Assembly: GCA_963739615.1 (NCBI GenBank)
Contig: CAVUBD010000035.1
Location: forward strand, 62,001-126,000
Length of the DNA: 64,000 bases
Direction: 5' to 3'
Source of the DNA: Palsa-504 sp963739615
GTDB lineage: Bacteria > Actinomycetota > Actinomycetes > Streptosporangiales > Streptosporangiaceae
The position numbers were made by a program, and so were the translations under genes. This document shows, piece after piece, positions 33,806-42,240 of the stretch. The notes below the pieces were generated by a model. It saw only the letters and a program-made list of their open reading frames with translations. It was not told the DNA's origin and did not search any database. Position 1 is the stretch's first letter. Each line of letters starts with the position of its first letter.

Positions 33806-35257
33806 AGCGCCTAACGGCGGCCGAAGGCGAGACGGCCGAAGGTGAGACGGCGGGCCGCGCCAGGCGTCCGGGCCGGCGAAGAACTGGCTGATCGCCGCGG
33901 TGAGTTCGAGGCTGTCCAGGACGCCGTTGCGGTCCAGGTCGAGGCGGCCGAACGCCCCGGCGGCTTCGTCGGCGCCGACTCCGTACACCGCGGTGAGCTC
34001 CGCGTACTCGGCGGCGTCCAGCACCCCGTTGCCGTCGCGGTCCGCCACCTGCACGAGCGCCTGCGCCGCGGCGCGGACCGCGGCGTCAAAGCCGGGCCGG
34101 TCCTCGACGGTCCGGCCCAAGGCGGCGGCGAATTCATCCGGGGTAATCTCCCGGTCGCCGTTGGCGTCCATGTGCCGCAGCAGCGCGTCGAACAACGCGT
34201 CCTGCCCGGCGGCCACGGCCTGCGCCGGCCCGGAATCGAGGTGGTGGCCGAAGGCGGCGCAGAGCCGCCGGGTGAGCTGCTCGCAGTCGTGGCGCCGCCA
34301 CACGCCGTTCCCGTCGGCGTCGATGAGGGCGAAGCGGCGCTGGAGGGTGGCCCGTCGCGCCGTGGCGACCGCTCGCCTGCCGCTCATCACCCCGGCGATC
34401 ACGGTGACCAGCATCACCGCGGCGACCACGGTGACCGACGGCCAGGCCGGGATCACCACGGCCCATCCCGCCCCGGAACCGCGCAGCGCCTGCAGCAGGA
34501 GCTTGACGCCCACGAAGGCGCAGATCACGGCCAGGCCCTTGTTCAGGTAGACGATCCGGTCGAGAAGGCGGGCCAGCAGCACGTAGGCCTGACGGAGCCC
34601 CATCAGCGCGAACGCGTTGGCGGCCACGATCAGGTAGGCGCTGGTGGTGATGCCGAAGATGGCCGGGATGGAATCCAGGGCGAACGCGGTGTCGGCCACG
34701 CCGATGGCCAGGATCACCAGCAGCATCGAGCCAGCAGGCCGCGCACGCCGCCGCAGCCACGCCGTCAGCCGGGTGTCCTGCTCCTGCGGCTGGTGCGGCG
34801 CGCGGCGGGTCAGCAGGCCGGCCGCGGTCCACAGCAGCAGGCCGCCAAGCGGATAGAAGAGCCAGTCGTAACGGCTGATCACCGCCAGCCCGGCCACGAT
34901 GAGGACCGACCGAAGCACGAGGGCCAGCGCGATGCCGAACGCCAGGACGCGGTGCTGGCGCGCTGGCGCCACCGCCAGCCCGGTCATGATCACGTAGAAG
35001 ACGAACAGGTTGTCCAGGCTCAGGCTGTACTCGGTGAGATAGCCGGCGTAGAACTGGCTGGCCGCCCCCCAGCCGGCCCTGACCGCGACACCGAGGCCGA
35101 AGATCACCGCCAGCGACACGTAGACCGCGACCCACCTGATGGCCCGCCGCGTCATGCCCCCGCTGTCGCCGGATCGGCCGGCCAGCACGACCTCGACGGT
35201 GGCCACGGCGAGCAATCCCGCCGCCGTCGCCGCCCACACCCACAGCGGAACAGTCAC
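33773..35257 (-). CDS. TerC/Alx-family membrane protein fused to four EF-hands
   Basis: Residues 1-295 are a TerC-type integral membrane protein with ~8 helices and both hallmark acidic motifs (SLSLDNLFVF ~79-88 and FALDSIPAIFG ~192-202), the family of Mn(II)/metal exporters and tellurite-resistance proteins. Residues 305-460 form a calerythrin-like domain with four EF-hand loops: DADGNGVWRRHD (313-324, degenerate), DANGDREITPDE (364-375), DRDGNGVLDAAE (406-417) and DLDRNGVLDSLE (440-451). Three loops have all Ca ligands. The tail is basic and poorly conserved. A calcium-gated metal exporter is inferred; the two parts are in one uninterrupted frame. Confidence 0.88.
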   Translation of the reverse strand: MTVPLWVWAATAAGLLAVATVEVVLAGRSGDSGGMTRRAIRWVAVYVSLAVIFGLGVAVRAGWGAASQFYAGYLTEYSLSLDNLFVFYVIMTGLAVAPARQHRVLAFGIALALVLRSVLIVAGLAVISRYDWLFYPLGGLLLWTAAGLLTRRAPHQPQEQDTRLTAWLRRRARPAGSMLLVILAIGVADTAFALDSIPAIFGITTSAYLIVAANAFALMGLRQAYVLLARLLDRIVYLNKGLAVICAFVGVKLLLQALRGSGAGWAVVIPAWPSVTVVAAVMLVTVIAGVMSGRRAVATARRATLQRRFALIDADGNGVWRRHDCEQLTRRLCAAFGHHLDSGPAQAVAAGQDALFDALLRHMDANGDREITPDEFAAALGRTVEDRPGFDAAVRAAAQALVQVADRDGNGVLDAAEYAELTAVYGVGADEAAGAFGRLDLDRNGVLDSLELTAAISQFFAGPDAWRGPPSHLRPSRLRPPLGASGPMAGGGPR

Positions 35258-35312
35258 GGACTACCTTCCCGGCCGGTCCATGGGCGGCCGACCGCCTACT
35301 ACCCTGCCCGGC

Positions 35313-35559
35313 TCACAGGGAAGGCCGCAAGTCGGCCAGCGCCGCGGCCAGCCGCGCCGACGCCTCGCCGGCCACCGCCTCGAGCTCGGGCCGCCCCGTG
35401 AGCGTGACCATGACCTGCGGGTCGAGCGCCTCCACCACGGTGCCGGCTCCGCTGGCCCTGCAGCGCGGCGCGGACGCGGGCGACGGCGGCGCCGAACGGG
35501 AGGTCCATGGTGATGCTCGTGCCGTAGCTCGCAGGCGTGCCCTCTGGGTAAGTGCTCAT
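35313..35559 (-). pseudogene. DUF302 protein, internally deleted and frameshifted
   Basis: Start MSTYPEGTPASYGTSITMDL and the first ~33 residues are a normal DUF302 N-terminus (SITMDLPFGAAVARVRAAL). The normal C-terminus (SGAGTVVEALDPQVMVTLTG, then EASARLAAALADLRPSL and a TGA at 35313) follows at once in another frame. About 80 residues of the middle are missing and the deletion is out of frame. DUF302 proteins often belong to sulfur/redox or metal-stress sets. Divergent from the AhpD-like gene. Confidence 0.65.
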
Positions 35560-35570
35560 ACCTTCACAAT

Positions 35571-35646
35571 ATACCTCTACCCGTATTGACAAACGGGACC
35601 TATGGCCATAGCGCTCACGGTTGCCCCAAGATACTCCCGGAGGTAT
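35571..35646. promoter_or_regulatory. Divergent promoter with two imperfect ATAC-GTAT dyads
   Basis: The 108-bp gap between DUF302 (-) and AhpD (+) has ATACCTCTACCCGTAT (35571-35586) and ATACTCCCGGAGGTAT (35631-35646). Both resemble, imperfectly, the ATACCC-N4-GGGTAT sites found at 50.4 and 50.8 kb. They may be weak sites of the same CsoR/CstR-type regulator. A TTGACA at 35586 could be a -35 element. Confidence 0.35.
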
Positions 35647-35667
35647 ATCGACCAGGAGGCGATAACG

Positions 35668-36042
35668 ATGAGTTACGGAAAGACCGTCCGCGATGAGCTT
35701 CGGGTCCCGACCCGAGACCTGCGGCACGCGATCCCGCAGGTCTACGCGGGATATAAGGAACTGCACGACTCCGCCCTAGCCCCCGGCGTGCTCGATGCTA
35801 AGACCAAGGAGCTCATCGCGCTGGCCATCGCGGTCAGCAAGGAATGCGACGGGTGCATTGCCGCCCATGCCCACGCCGCGGTGCTGCACGGCGCCAGCCC
35901 GGAAGAAGCCGCCGAGGCGATCGGCGTCACCTTCCTGATGAACGGCGGTCCCGGCACCGTCTACGGGGCGCGGGCCTTCGCCGCGTTCCAGGAACTCCAC
36001 CGCGAGGAGGCCGCCCGGCTCAACGGCCAGGCGACCGGATAA
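35668..36042 (+). CDS. AhpD/carboxymuconolactone-decarboxylase-family peroxidase-like protein
   Basis: A 124-residue single CMD-fold protein with the catalytic CxxC and downstream His (SKECDGCIAAHAHAAVLHGA, ~residues 58-75), as in AhpD-type alkylhydroperoxidases. It should form a thiol-dependent antioxidant hexamer or trimer. AGGAGG precedes ATG 35668 at good distance; the upstream in-frame ATG at 35602 has no ribosome site. It lies next to a DUF302 remnant and a cyclic-nucleotide-binding protein. Confidence 0.85.
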   Translation: MSYGKTVRDELRVPTRDLRHAIPQVYAGYKELHDSALAPGVLDAKTKELIALAIAVSKECDGCIAAHAHAAVLHGASPEEAAEAIGVTFLMNGGPGTVYGARAFAAFQELHREEAARLNGQATG

Positions 36043-36082
36043 CCGTCGGTCGCGAGGCGGCCACGCCGGCTGGGAGTAGGCT

Positions 36083-36553
36083 ATGCAGACCATCGAGGAC
36101 CTGCTCGGCCGCCACCCGTTCTTCAGCGGGTTCGACGCCGACGCGATGCGACTCATGGCGGGGTGCGCGTCCAACGTGCATTTCGCCGCGGGCGAGTACA
36201 TCTTCGCCGAGGGCGAAGCGGCTACCCGCTTCTACGTGATCCGGCACGGACGGGTGGCGCTCCAGGTCCACTCGCCCGGGCGGGGGCCGCTCATCATCGA
36301 CACGATGGATGAGGGGGAGGTGCTCGGCTGGTCGTGGCTCGTCCCGCCCTACCGCTATTTCGCCGACGGCCGCGCGGTGACGCCGGTGAGCGCGATCGTG
36401 CTGGACGGCGCCTGCCTGCGCGGCAAGTGCGAAGCCGACCCCGAGCTCGGTTACCAGCTGCTCAAGCGGGTCACCGTCGTCATGTACAAGCGCCTCGAGT
36501 CGGCCCGGATCCGCATGCTCGACCTGTACGGGCGGCCCCCCGCCCGCGCCTAG
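36083..36553 (+). CDS. Stand-alone cyclic-nucleotide-binding domain protein
   Basis: A 156-residue Crp/Fnr-type sensor domain (FFSGFDADAMRLMAGCASNV, AGEYIFAEGEAATRFYVIRHG, GEVLGWSWLVPP) with the long dimer helix at the end but no HTH. It therefore cannot bind DNA by itself. Similar one-domain proteins accompany redox enzymes or hydrogenases. It follows the AhpD-like gene by 40 bases and is probably co-transcribed. Confidence 0.8.
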   Translation: MQTIEDLLGRHPFFSGFDADAMRLMAGCASNVHFAAGEYIFAEGEAATRFYVIRHGRVALQVHSPGRGPLIIDTMDEGEVLGWSWLVPPYRYFADGRAVTPVSAIVLDGACLRGKCEADPELGYQLLKRVTVVMYKRLESARIRMLDLYGRPPARA

Positions 36554-36555
36554 CT

Positions 36556-37326
36556 CTACCCTGTGTGCGGCTCCCAGCTGAAGAAGCGGATCGCGATCAG
36601 CAGCCCGGCCAGGCCCCAGCCGGCCACGATGAGCACGTCCGCCCAGCTGAAGGCCGTCCCGAGGAACGCGGCCTGCATTCCCACCGCGAAGTGCCGCACC
36701 GGGAAGATGCGGGCGACCCACACGATCCACGCCGGGGTGTTGTTGGTGATGGGGATGAAGATGCCCGACAGGAACTCCAGCGGCAGGATCACCGCGTTGA
36801 TGATCGCGGGCGCGGCGTCGGCGTTCGGGATGGCCGCCGTGATCGCGAGCCCGAGCGCGCAGAACGCGGCCCCGCCCACCAGCACGACGACGACGAAGCG
36901 GAGCAGCGTGATCCCGGTCGGGATGGCCGCGCTGTAGAAGGCGCGCCCGAACGCGACCGTGATGGCGACCAGCAGGACCGTGACGAACAGCGCATGCAGG
37001 ATCTGGGCGCCGAGGAACGAGGCGGCGGGCAGCGGCGTGCCGTTGGTCCGCTTGAGGACCCCGTCCTCGCGCTGGAAGGTGATCGCGGTGGCGATGTTGT
37101 TGAAGCACGCCGTGATCACGGCGAAAGTAGCCATCGAGGCCACGTAGTAGGTGGAGGTGTTCACGGCCCGGGCGCCGATGTGCACGGTGGAGTGGCCGAG
37201 CAGCGCGGTGAAGATCACCAGGAACATGAGCGGGAACGCGAACGTGAAGAAGGCCGAGGCGGGGTTCCGCCAGAACGCCTTGTTGACGTAGCGGACCCGG
37301 ATGCCGGTGAGCCGGACCGCGTTCAC
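36556..37326 (-). CDS. ABC-2 type transporter permease
   Basis: A 256-residue, six-helix membrane subunit (NPASAFFTFAFPLMFLVIFT; QREDGVLKRTNGTPLP, the typical cytoplasmic loop of drug/lipid ABC-2 permeases; LEFLSGIFIPI). GTG 37326 overlaps the ATPase stop (GTGA). With the upstream ATPase it forms a DrrAB-like exporter of unknown substrate. It converges on the cyclic-nucleotide-binding gene with only 2 bases between. Confidence 0.88.
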   Translation of the reverse strand: MNAVRLTGIRVRYVNKAFWRNPASAFFTFAFPLMFLVIFTALLGHSTVHIGARAVNTSTYYVASMATFAVITACFNNIATAITFQREDGVLKRTNGTPLPAASFLGAQILHALFVTVLLVAITVAFGRAFYSAAIPTGITLLRFVVVVLVGGAAFCALGLAITAAIPNADAAPAIINAVILPLEFLSGIFIPITNNTPAWIVWVARIFPVRHFAVGMQAAFLGTAFSWADVLIVAGWGLAGLLIAIRFFSWEPHTG

Positions 37327-38297
37327 GACGCGCCTCCGGGCTCCGCCGTGACGGGCGCGCCCACCGGGGCGGGAGCGTCGGCCGGGGGATGCGCGCGGGT
37401 GAGCGACAGGTAAACGTCCTCGAGCGACGGCCTGATGACCTCCAGGCCGTCGAGGCTGACGCCGCTTTCGAGGGACCATCCGGTGAGCCGGTGCAGATCG
37501 CGGACGACATCACGCGAGATGAGCTCGGTGAACCCGTCCGGCCCCAGGGTCCCGGCCAGCCCGGCCGGGGGAGTGGCGGCGGCGGGCGGGCGGTACCTGA
37601 CGCGCGCCCCGGCCAGGTCGCGGTGGCCGAGGGTGGCCGGCGGCCCGGCCGCGACGATCTTCCCGGCGGCGATGACCGCCACCCGGTCGGCGAGGTACTG
37701 CGCCTCGTCCATGTAATGGGTGGTCAGCAGCACCGTCTTGCCGAGCGACGCCAGGTTCTTGACCACTTCCCAGGCCTCGCGCCTGGCCGACGGGTCGAAG
37801 CCGGTGGTGGGCTCGTCGAGGAAGAGCAGATCGGGGTCGCCGGCCAGCGCGATCGCGACGTCGAGCCGCCGGACCTGGCCGCCAGAGAGCTTGGTGACCC
37901 GGCTGTCGCGCTTGGCGCCCAGCCCGACCAGGTCGATGACCTCGTCCACCGGCCGCGGATGCGGATAGTAGCTGGCGTACATCCGGATCGTTTCGCTCAC
38001 GGTGAGGTAACGCTCGACCCCGGGGGCCTGCAAGACGATCCCGATCCGGCTCTTGAGCCTGTTCCGCTCGCGTCCTGGATCGTAGCCGAGCACCGTTACC
38101 TCGCCGCTGTCGCGGCTCCGGTATCCCTCGAGGATCTCTACCGTCGTGGTTTTCCCTGCCCCGTTGGGCCCGAGCAAGGCGAAGATCTCGCCCGCTGCGA
38201 TGTCCAGGTCGATACCCTGGACGGCCCGTACGCCGGCGTAGGACTTAACCAGGCCGCGTACCCGTACGGCGGCTGGTTCCTCGCGTTCGCCCGACAT
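37323..38297 (-). CDS. ABC transporter ATP-binding protein (DrrA-like)
   Basis: A 324-residue ATPase: Walker A GPNGAGKTTTVEIL (~45), QAPGVERYLTV, signature KLSGGQVRRLD, Walker B LLFLDEPTTGFDP, switch TTHYMDEAQ, and the C-terminal DrrA-type extension ending in LEDVYLSLTRAHP. ATG 38297 opens MSGEREEPAAVRVRGLVKSY. The open frame upstream of it is not protein-like. Partner of the downstream permease. Confidence 0.9.
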   Translation of the reverse strand: MSGEREEPAAVRVRGLVKSYAGVRAVQGIDLDIAAGEIFALLGPNGAGKTTTVEILEGYRSRDSGEVTVLGYDPGRERNRLKSRIGIVLQAPGVERYLTVSETIRMYASYYPHPRPVDEVIDLVGLGAKRDSRVTKLSGGQVRRLDVAIALAGDPDLLFLDEPTTGFDPSARREAWEVVKNLASLGKTVLLTTHYMDEAQYLADRVAVIAAGKIVAAGPPATLGHRDLAGARVRYRPPAAATPPAGLAGTLGPDGFTELISRDVVRDLHRLTGWSLESGVSLDGLEVIRPSLEDVYLSLTRAHPPADAPAPVGAPVTAEPGGAS

Positions 38298-38417
38298 CGC
38301 GTCCCTCGAAAGCCGGCGCCCCGCTGGACAGCGAAACGGACTTTGGATACCGCGTAAAGGGCCGAACGTCACCCCGGGGCCGGACGTCACGCGGGGGCCG
38401 GGCCATGGCGACGGGAT

Positions 38418-38444
38418 GGGGTGGCTCTGCCAGAGAGCCACCCC
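38418..38444. terminator. Strong hairpin terminator after cspA
   Basis: Perfect 11-bp stem GGGGTGGCTCT / AGAGCCACCCC with a 5-nt loop, 17 bases past the cspA stop on the minus strand. Confidence 0.8.
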
Positions 38445-38460
38445 GCCGCGCGTCAGGTCG

Positions 38461-38664
38461 TCAGATCGGCCGGACCTGCTCGGCCTGCGGGCCCTTGGCG
38501 CCGCGAGCCGGGGTGTACTCGACCCGCTGATTGTCCTGAAGGCTGCGGTAACCGTCAGCCTCGATCGCGGAGTGGTGCACGAAGACGTCGGCGGTGCCGT
38601 CGTCCGGGGCGATGAAACCATAGCCCTTGTCCGCGTTGAACCACTTCACTGTTCCCTGAGCCAC
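38461..38664 (-). CDS. cspA: Cold-shock protein
   Basis: A 67-residue CspA-family single-strand nucleic-acid-binding protein: GTVKWFNADKGYGFIAPDD (RNP-1) and DVFVHHSAI (RNP-2). GTG 38664 has AGGAGA seven bases upstream. A ~170-nt leader before the gene is likely, as in other cold-shock genes, where it controls translation. Followed by a strong terminator, so probably monocistronic. Confidence 0.95.
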   Translation of the reverse strand: MAQGTVKWFNADKGYGFIAPDDGTADVFVHHSAIEADGYRSLQDNQRVEYTPARGAKGPQAEQVRPI

Positions 38665-39060
38665 TACTTCTCCTACTGAGACGATCAACAGGATCCACGG
38701 ATGTGCATCCTGGGCTGCTGCGACCGCCTGCCCTCGAAAGGCTTGGCCTGGGGATCGACGGCGCCCGCGGTCGGAACTTCGCAGGCGCTGTGACACGAAC
38801 ACGAACTTCGACTACAACCAGCTTCATTTAACACCATGGCGCGACCCGCCCGCTCCATTCACGCCCAGACGCGGGAAATCCGCCGCCCGCGACTTGCCGG
38901 GAAACGTCCCGGCCGGTACGGTCAGTGACGGCTTGTGTAATTTCTGGCATATATTTGTGCTAGTCTTGTTTCGTTAGCTGCTCCAGACCCCGGCGGCCCC
39001 CCTTTCCCTAGCTGCTCAAGACCCTGGTGGCCTTCCATCGGTGCGACCGGAGGCATAAGG
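38665..39060. other. 396-bp divergent intergenic region
   Basis: Contains the cspA leader/promoter (toward minus) and, toward plus, an AT-rich promoter-like stretch (38938-38975) followed by two copies of the GCTCCAGACCCCGG-type motif before the STAS gene. No protein-like frame. Confidence 0.6.
38978..39032 (+). repeat. Duplicated leader motif upstream of the STAS gene
   Basis: GCTGCTCCAGACCCCGGCGG at 38978 and GCTGCTCAAGACCCTGGTGG at 39011, 33 bp apart (three helical turns). A third copy occurs at 45921 upstream of the HlyIII gene, with the same following GCGACC.GAGGC before an ATG. Confidence 0.65.
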
Positions 39061-39516
39061 ATGCGCAGGGCATTACTTCCGCGGTGGCGCGACGCAGATC
39101 GTCCGCTGGTGCGCTGGCCGTTGACCCGTCTGGCCGGGGAGCCGCTGACCTGGGATATCCAGGAACGTGGCCAGCGTGCCGTCGTCGTGGTCGACGGCGA
39201 GCTCGACGTCGGCACCGCGCCGGGCCTGTGGCAGGAGCTCATGCCGCTGGCCGAGGCCGGACGTGACCTCATCCTGGACCTGGCCGGCGTGCAGTTCTGC
39301 GACTGCGCCGGGCTGAGCCTGTTCCTGCGGGTGCAAAAGCACGCGGCGGCCGCCGGCGGCTCCCTGCAACTGGCGGCGGCCACCAGGGCGGTGAGCCGCC
39401 TGATCACGATGGCCCGGCTGGCCGACGTCCTCCCGGTTAAGGCCAGCGCGGCGGACGCCATCGCCGCCCTGGACCAGGCCGTCCGCAGCGGGGACGCCGC
39501 TCCCGAGTCCGGATGA
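39061..39516 (+). CDS. STAS-domain anti-sigma-factor antagonist with Cys in place of phospho-Ser
   Basis: A 151-residue protein: a ~28-residue basic N-terminus then a STAS domain (WDIQERGQRAVVVVDGELDV, DLILDLAGVQFCDCAGLSLF, LQLAAATRAVSRLI). In SpoIIAA-type antagonists the segment is D-S-x-G-L, where the kinase phosphorylates Ser; here it is D-C-A-G-L, so classical phospho-inactivation is not possible at that site. Cys variants of this kind occur in actinobacteria. GGAGG seven bases before ATG 39061. Confidence 0.85.
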   Translation: MRRALLPRWRDADRPLVRWPLTRLAGEPLTWDIQERGQRAVVVVDGELDVGTAPGLWQELMPLAEAGRDLILDLAGVQFCDCAGLSLFLRVQKHAAAAGGSLQLAAATRAVSRLITMARLADVLPVKASAADAIAALDQAVRSGDAAPESG

Positions 39517-39588
39517 TGGTGACCTCACCGCACCGACGTCATCATCTGCACCATCGCCTGCCGGCTCACCACCCGGTAGGCGGCTCAG

Positions 39589-39939
39589 CTAAGGTGACGC
39601 CGAGCCGAAGGCCGAGGGAGTTGGCGACGCCTTCGCCGACGGGGACGCCGTCGGTGTGAGGGCCGGGTGGCCGGTCTTGGCCGGCGACACCGACTTGGTG
39701 GGCGTGGTCTTCGGGGTCGGGGTCGCGGTCGCCGTCCGCGTCGGCGTGGTCGTGTTCGTGGGCACCGCGCTCTGGGACTGTACGGGCGTGCTCGAGGGCT
39801 GCGCCGGCGGGGGGTTGCTGACGGTGGCGGCCGGCGCCGGATTCCAGAACACCCAGGCGGCCAGGAAGACGGCCATCAGGCCCCAGGTCGAGGTCCGTAC
39901 CCGACGGAGTTGAAGCAGTTGCCGGATCTGACGCATCAT
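39589..39939 (-). CDS. Small membrane protein with Pro/Ser/Thr-rich tail
   Basis: A 116-residue protein with one N-terminal transmembrane helix (~20-36, WGLMAVFLAAWVFW) and an ~80-residue low-complexity extracytoplasmic tail of Pro, Ser, Thr and Ala. It is translationally coupled to the MscS gene (ATGA overlap at 39936-39939). It may be a wall-spanning accessory of the channel; function unknown. Confidence 0.6.
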   Translation of the reverse strand: MMRQIRQLLQLRRVRTSTWGLMAVFLAAWVFWNPAPAATVSNPPPAQPSSTPVQSQSAVPTNTTTPTRTATATPTPKTTPTKSVSPAKTGHPALTPTASPSAKASPTPSAFGSASP

Positions 39940-40820
39940 TCGGTCCCGGTCGGGTCGGCCGTGTCGAGGTTGGCTGCAAGGTGGATGCCCTCGCGCCGGA
40001 GCGCGGCCGCGATCCGGGCCCGCAGCATCCGCCCGACCTCGAATTGCTTGCCGGGCAAGGTCCTGGCCACCAGGCGGATCTGGAAGTGGTCCACGTCGAT
40101 GCTCTGCACGCCCATGACGGCCGGGGGGTCGAGCATCAGCCGGCGTACGTCCGGTTCCTTGTACGCCTCGTCGCCGATCCGCCGCAGCAGGTCGCTCACC
40201 CGGTTGACGTCCATGGTCGCGGGCACCGGCACGTCCACGATGGCCCGCGCCCAGTCGCGCGAGAGATTGGTCACCTGGGTGATCTGGCCATTGGGGGTAA
40301 TGACCACCTCGCCGTCAATGGTCCGCACGGTGGTCACCCGCAGCGTGACGTCTTCGACGGTCCCGGTCGCCGGGTTTGACAGGCCCGTCACCGACAGGCG
40401 GATGAGGTCCCCGAAGCCGTACTGGCGCTCCGTGATGATGAAGAAACCGGCCAGGATGTCCTGGACGATGCGCTGCGCACCGAACCCGAGCGCCACCCCC
40501 GCCACCGCGGCCGGGGCGACCAGGCTCGTCAGCGGGATGCCGAAGGCCTGCGCGATCGCCACCGCGGCGACGCAGTAGATGATGGCCAGCGTGGTCCAGG
40601 TGATCACCTGCGCCAGTGCGTGCCGGTGCTTGGAGGCTTCCGAGCGGACCAGCGCGTCCGTCTCCCGGGCGTTGGCATCAATCCGGCCCGTGATCCTCGC
40701 GCCCAGCCAGGTCGCCAGCCGCGTCAGCAGGATCGCCCCGGTCACGAGCATCACGATCTCCAGGCCCTTGCCCTGCGCCCACACGGAGATGTCGGTCAGG
40801 TGCCGCACCGTCAAGAACAT
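39936..40820 (-). CDS. Small-conductance mechanosensitive channel (MscS family)
   Basis: A 294-residue MscS protein: two N-terminal helices, the pore helix TM3 (LVAPAAVAGVALGFGAQRIV, Gly/Ala-rich), QDILAGFFIITERQYGFGDL, the beta domain (GTVEDVTLRVTTVRTIDGEV, then PNGQITQVTNLSRDWARAIV), and the mixed C-terminal domain. It relieves turgor during hypo-osmotic shock. Coupled to a downstream Pro-rich membrane protein. Confidence 0.92.
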   Translation of the reverse strand: MFLTVRHLTDISVWAQGKGLEIVMLVTGAILLTRLATWLGARITGRIDANARETDALVRSEASKHRHALAQVITWTTLAIIYCVAAVAIAQAFGIPLTSLVAPAAVAGVALGFGAQRIVQDILAGFFIITERQYGFGDLIRLSVTGLSNPATGTVEDVTLRVTTVRTIDGEVVITPNGQITQVTNLSRDWARAIVDVPVPATMDVNRVSDLLRRIGDEAYKEPDVRRLMLDPPAVMGVQSIDVDHFQIRLVARTLPGKQFEVGRMLRARIAAALRREGIHLAANLDTADPTGTE

Positions 40821-40945
40821 AGCCCTCCATGGTCCGCTCAGACCGCAGTGCCAGGCTACGTCGGCTGGCCCGGGTCCTCACCTCCGAGACATTGATTTAG
40901 CGCAGCCGCGAGGTGCCCGCCGCGGGCCGGGCTGGCAGCGCCCGG

Positions 40946-41209
40946 CTAAGCGTCTCGCGAGGGCCGGCGCATCATCTTGCGCAGCGGCATCATCGCCGTG
41001 CGGAACCGGCCAGCCGCAGCGGATCCCTGCACGTGCGCGCGCTCATTCGTGACCTCAGAAGGCATGGGCGGGACCGCGCCGTCGGCGGATGAGGGCGGCC
41101 GGGTGGCAGGGCCCGGGTATGGCATGGGCGGGACGGCGCCGTTGGGGGATGCGGGCGGCCGGGCGGGAATCGTCTTCGGATCCGGTGGCGGCGTAACTGG
41201 CTCGGGCAT
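40946..41209 (-). CDS. Pro-rich hypothetical protein
   Basis: 87 residues with two GAVPPMP repeats about 20 residues apart and a basic Met/Arg C-terminus (MMPLRKMMRRP). GAGGAG lies about ten bases upstream of its ATG. No family recognised. The repeat also makes the other frames open, so coding status is uncertain. Confidence 0.4.
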   Translation of the reverse strand: MPEPVTPPPDPKTIPARPPASPNGAVPPMPYPGPATRPPSSADGAVPPMPSEVTNERAHVQGSAAAGRFRTAMMPLRKMMRRPSRDA

Positions 41210-41336
41210 AGCGTCTGAGCTCCTCTGAAGCCCGGCAGGCAGGCCATGGGGAATGGCCGCGTCCGGGGCCTGATCTCAAACTACTCTGGCACCAAAAAAC
41301 CAGCAAGTTTTTTCCGGAATCTGATAACCTATCAAG

Positions 41337-41645
41337 GTGGCGAGCTGGACCTTCCTCACCAACCACGCCCGGGTTCTCCTGTGCGTCGCCCGCGACCCGG
41401 GGGTGCGCCTGCGTGACATCGCGGCCAGTCTGAACATTACCGAACGTAGCGCCTTCGGCATAATCACCGACCTGGTCGAGGCTGGGTACGTGGTCAAGGA
41501 GAAGGACGGCCGCCGTAACAGGTACCACATCCAGGCCCACCTCCCGCTGCCCGAACTCGCCAGCCGGGATCGCACCGTCGGCGACGTACTGGCCCTCCTG
41601 ACCGGCGCCAGCGGGCCGGAAAGCAACACCGAGAGCGAAAAGTGA
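41337..41645 (+). CDS. Winged-helix transcriptional regulator
   Basis: A 102-residue MarR/ArsR-like wHTH: LTNHARVLLCVARDPGVRLR, DIAASLNITERSAFGIITDL (recognition helix), EAGYVVKEKDGRRNRYHI (wing). It has no ligand domain or metal site. GTG start after an AT-rich promoter stretch. Followed 7 bases later by a 99-residue hypothetical gene, probably one operon. Confidence 0.75.
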   Translation: MASWTFLTNHARVLLCVARDPGVRLRDIAASLNITERSAFGIITDLVEAGYVVKEKDGRRNRYHIQAHLPLPELASRDRTVGDVLALLTGASGPESNTESEK

Positions 41646-41652
41646 GGCACGC

Positions 41653-41952
41653 ATGGATCTAACCGACGTGTGGGTCGCGAACGATGAAGGCACCGAGATC
41701 GTCCGTGCGCGCGATATCTCCGGCGCCAGCCTGGACTACGACGGAAACGTCACGGTGCGGCTGATCGGCGGGGAGGGCGCCGCGGTGACGATCGCCGGGC
41801 ACCGGGCGCATCATGAAGAGCACCGCCCTGGCGACTTCCACCGCCAGCTGATCCGCGTCGTCGCCCAGCTGTCGGACGCGGCAGGATCTTTTCTGGTGCG
41901 CCCCGTCTATCACGAGACCCGCGGCTGGCACTGGCTCAGCGAGCCGCTGTAG
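41653..41952 (+). CDS. Hypothetical protein, operon partner of the wHTH regulator
   Basis: A 99-residue protein of mixed alpha/beta pattern with several His (AGHRAHHEEHRPGDFHRQLI) and Trp near both ends; no recognised family. GTGAGG upstream of the ATG. The tight spacing to the regulator suggests linked function. Confidence 0.55.
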   Translation: MDLTDVWVANDEGTEIVRARDISGASLDYDGNVTVRLIGGEGAAVTIAGHRAHHEEHRPGDFHRQLIRVVAQLSDAAGSFLVRPVYHETRGWHWLSEPL

Positions 41953-42240
41953 CGACGCGGCCGACCGGCCGCGAAGAGAACCCAAGGTCAAAAGACAAAG
42001 ACCATGACGCCGAACGGGCCGGCGGTGCGCCCTGGCCGGCCGGGTCTGCCGCCCAAAGGGGCGTGCGGTACGCTGGGTAACGCGCGTTACGCGCACTGAG
42101 GCGTCGCCATGAGGGCACGCCGGTCGTCTGTCGCTCGGTGAGCGAACTGGTTTCCACGGATGTGGCGCCTTCGACAATGCGGCCGCACAAGTCCTGGAGA
42201 TCATCTTTTGACAGCTCTGCCCGCAGAAAAGTCCCCCGCC

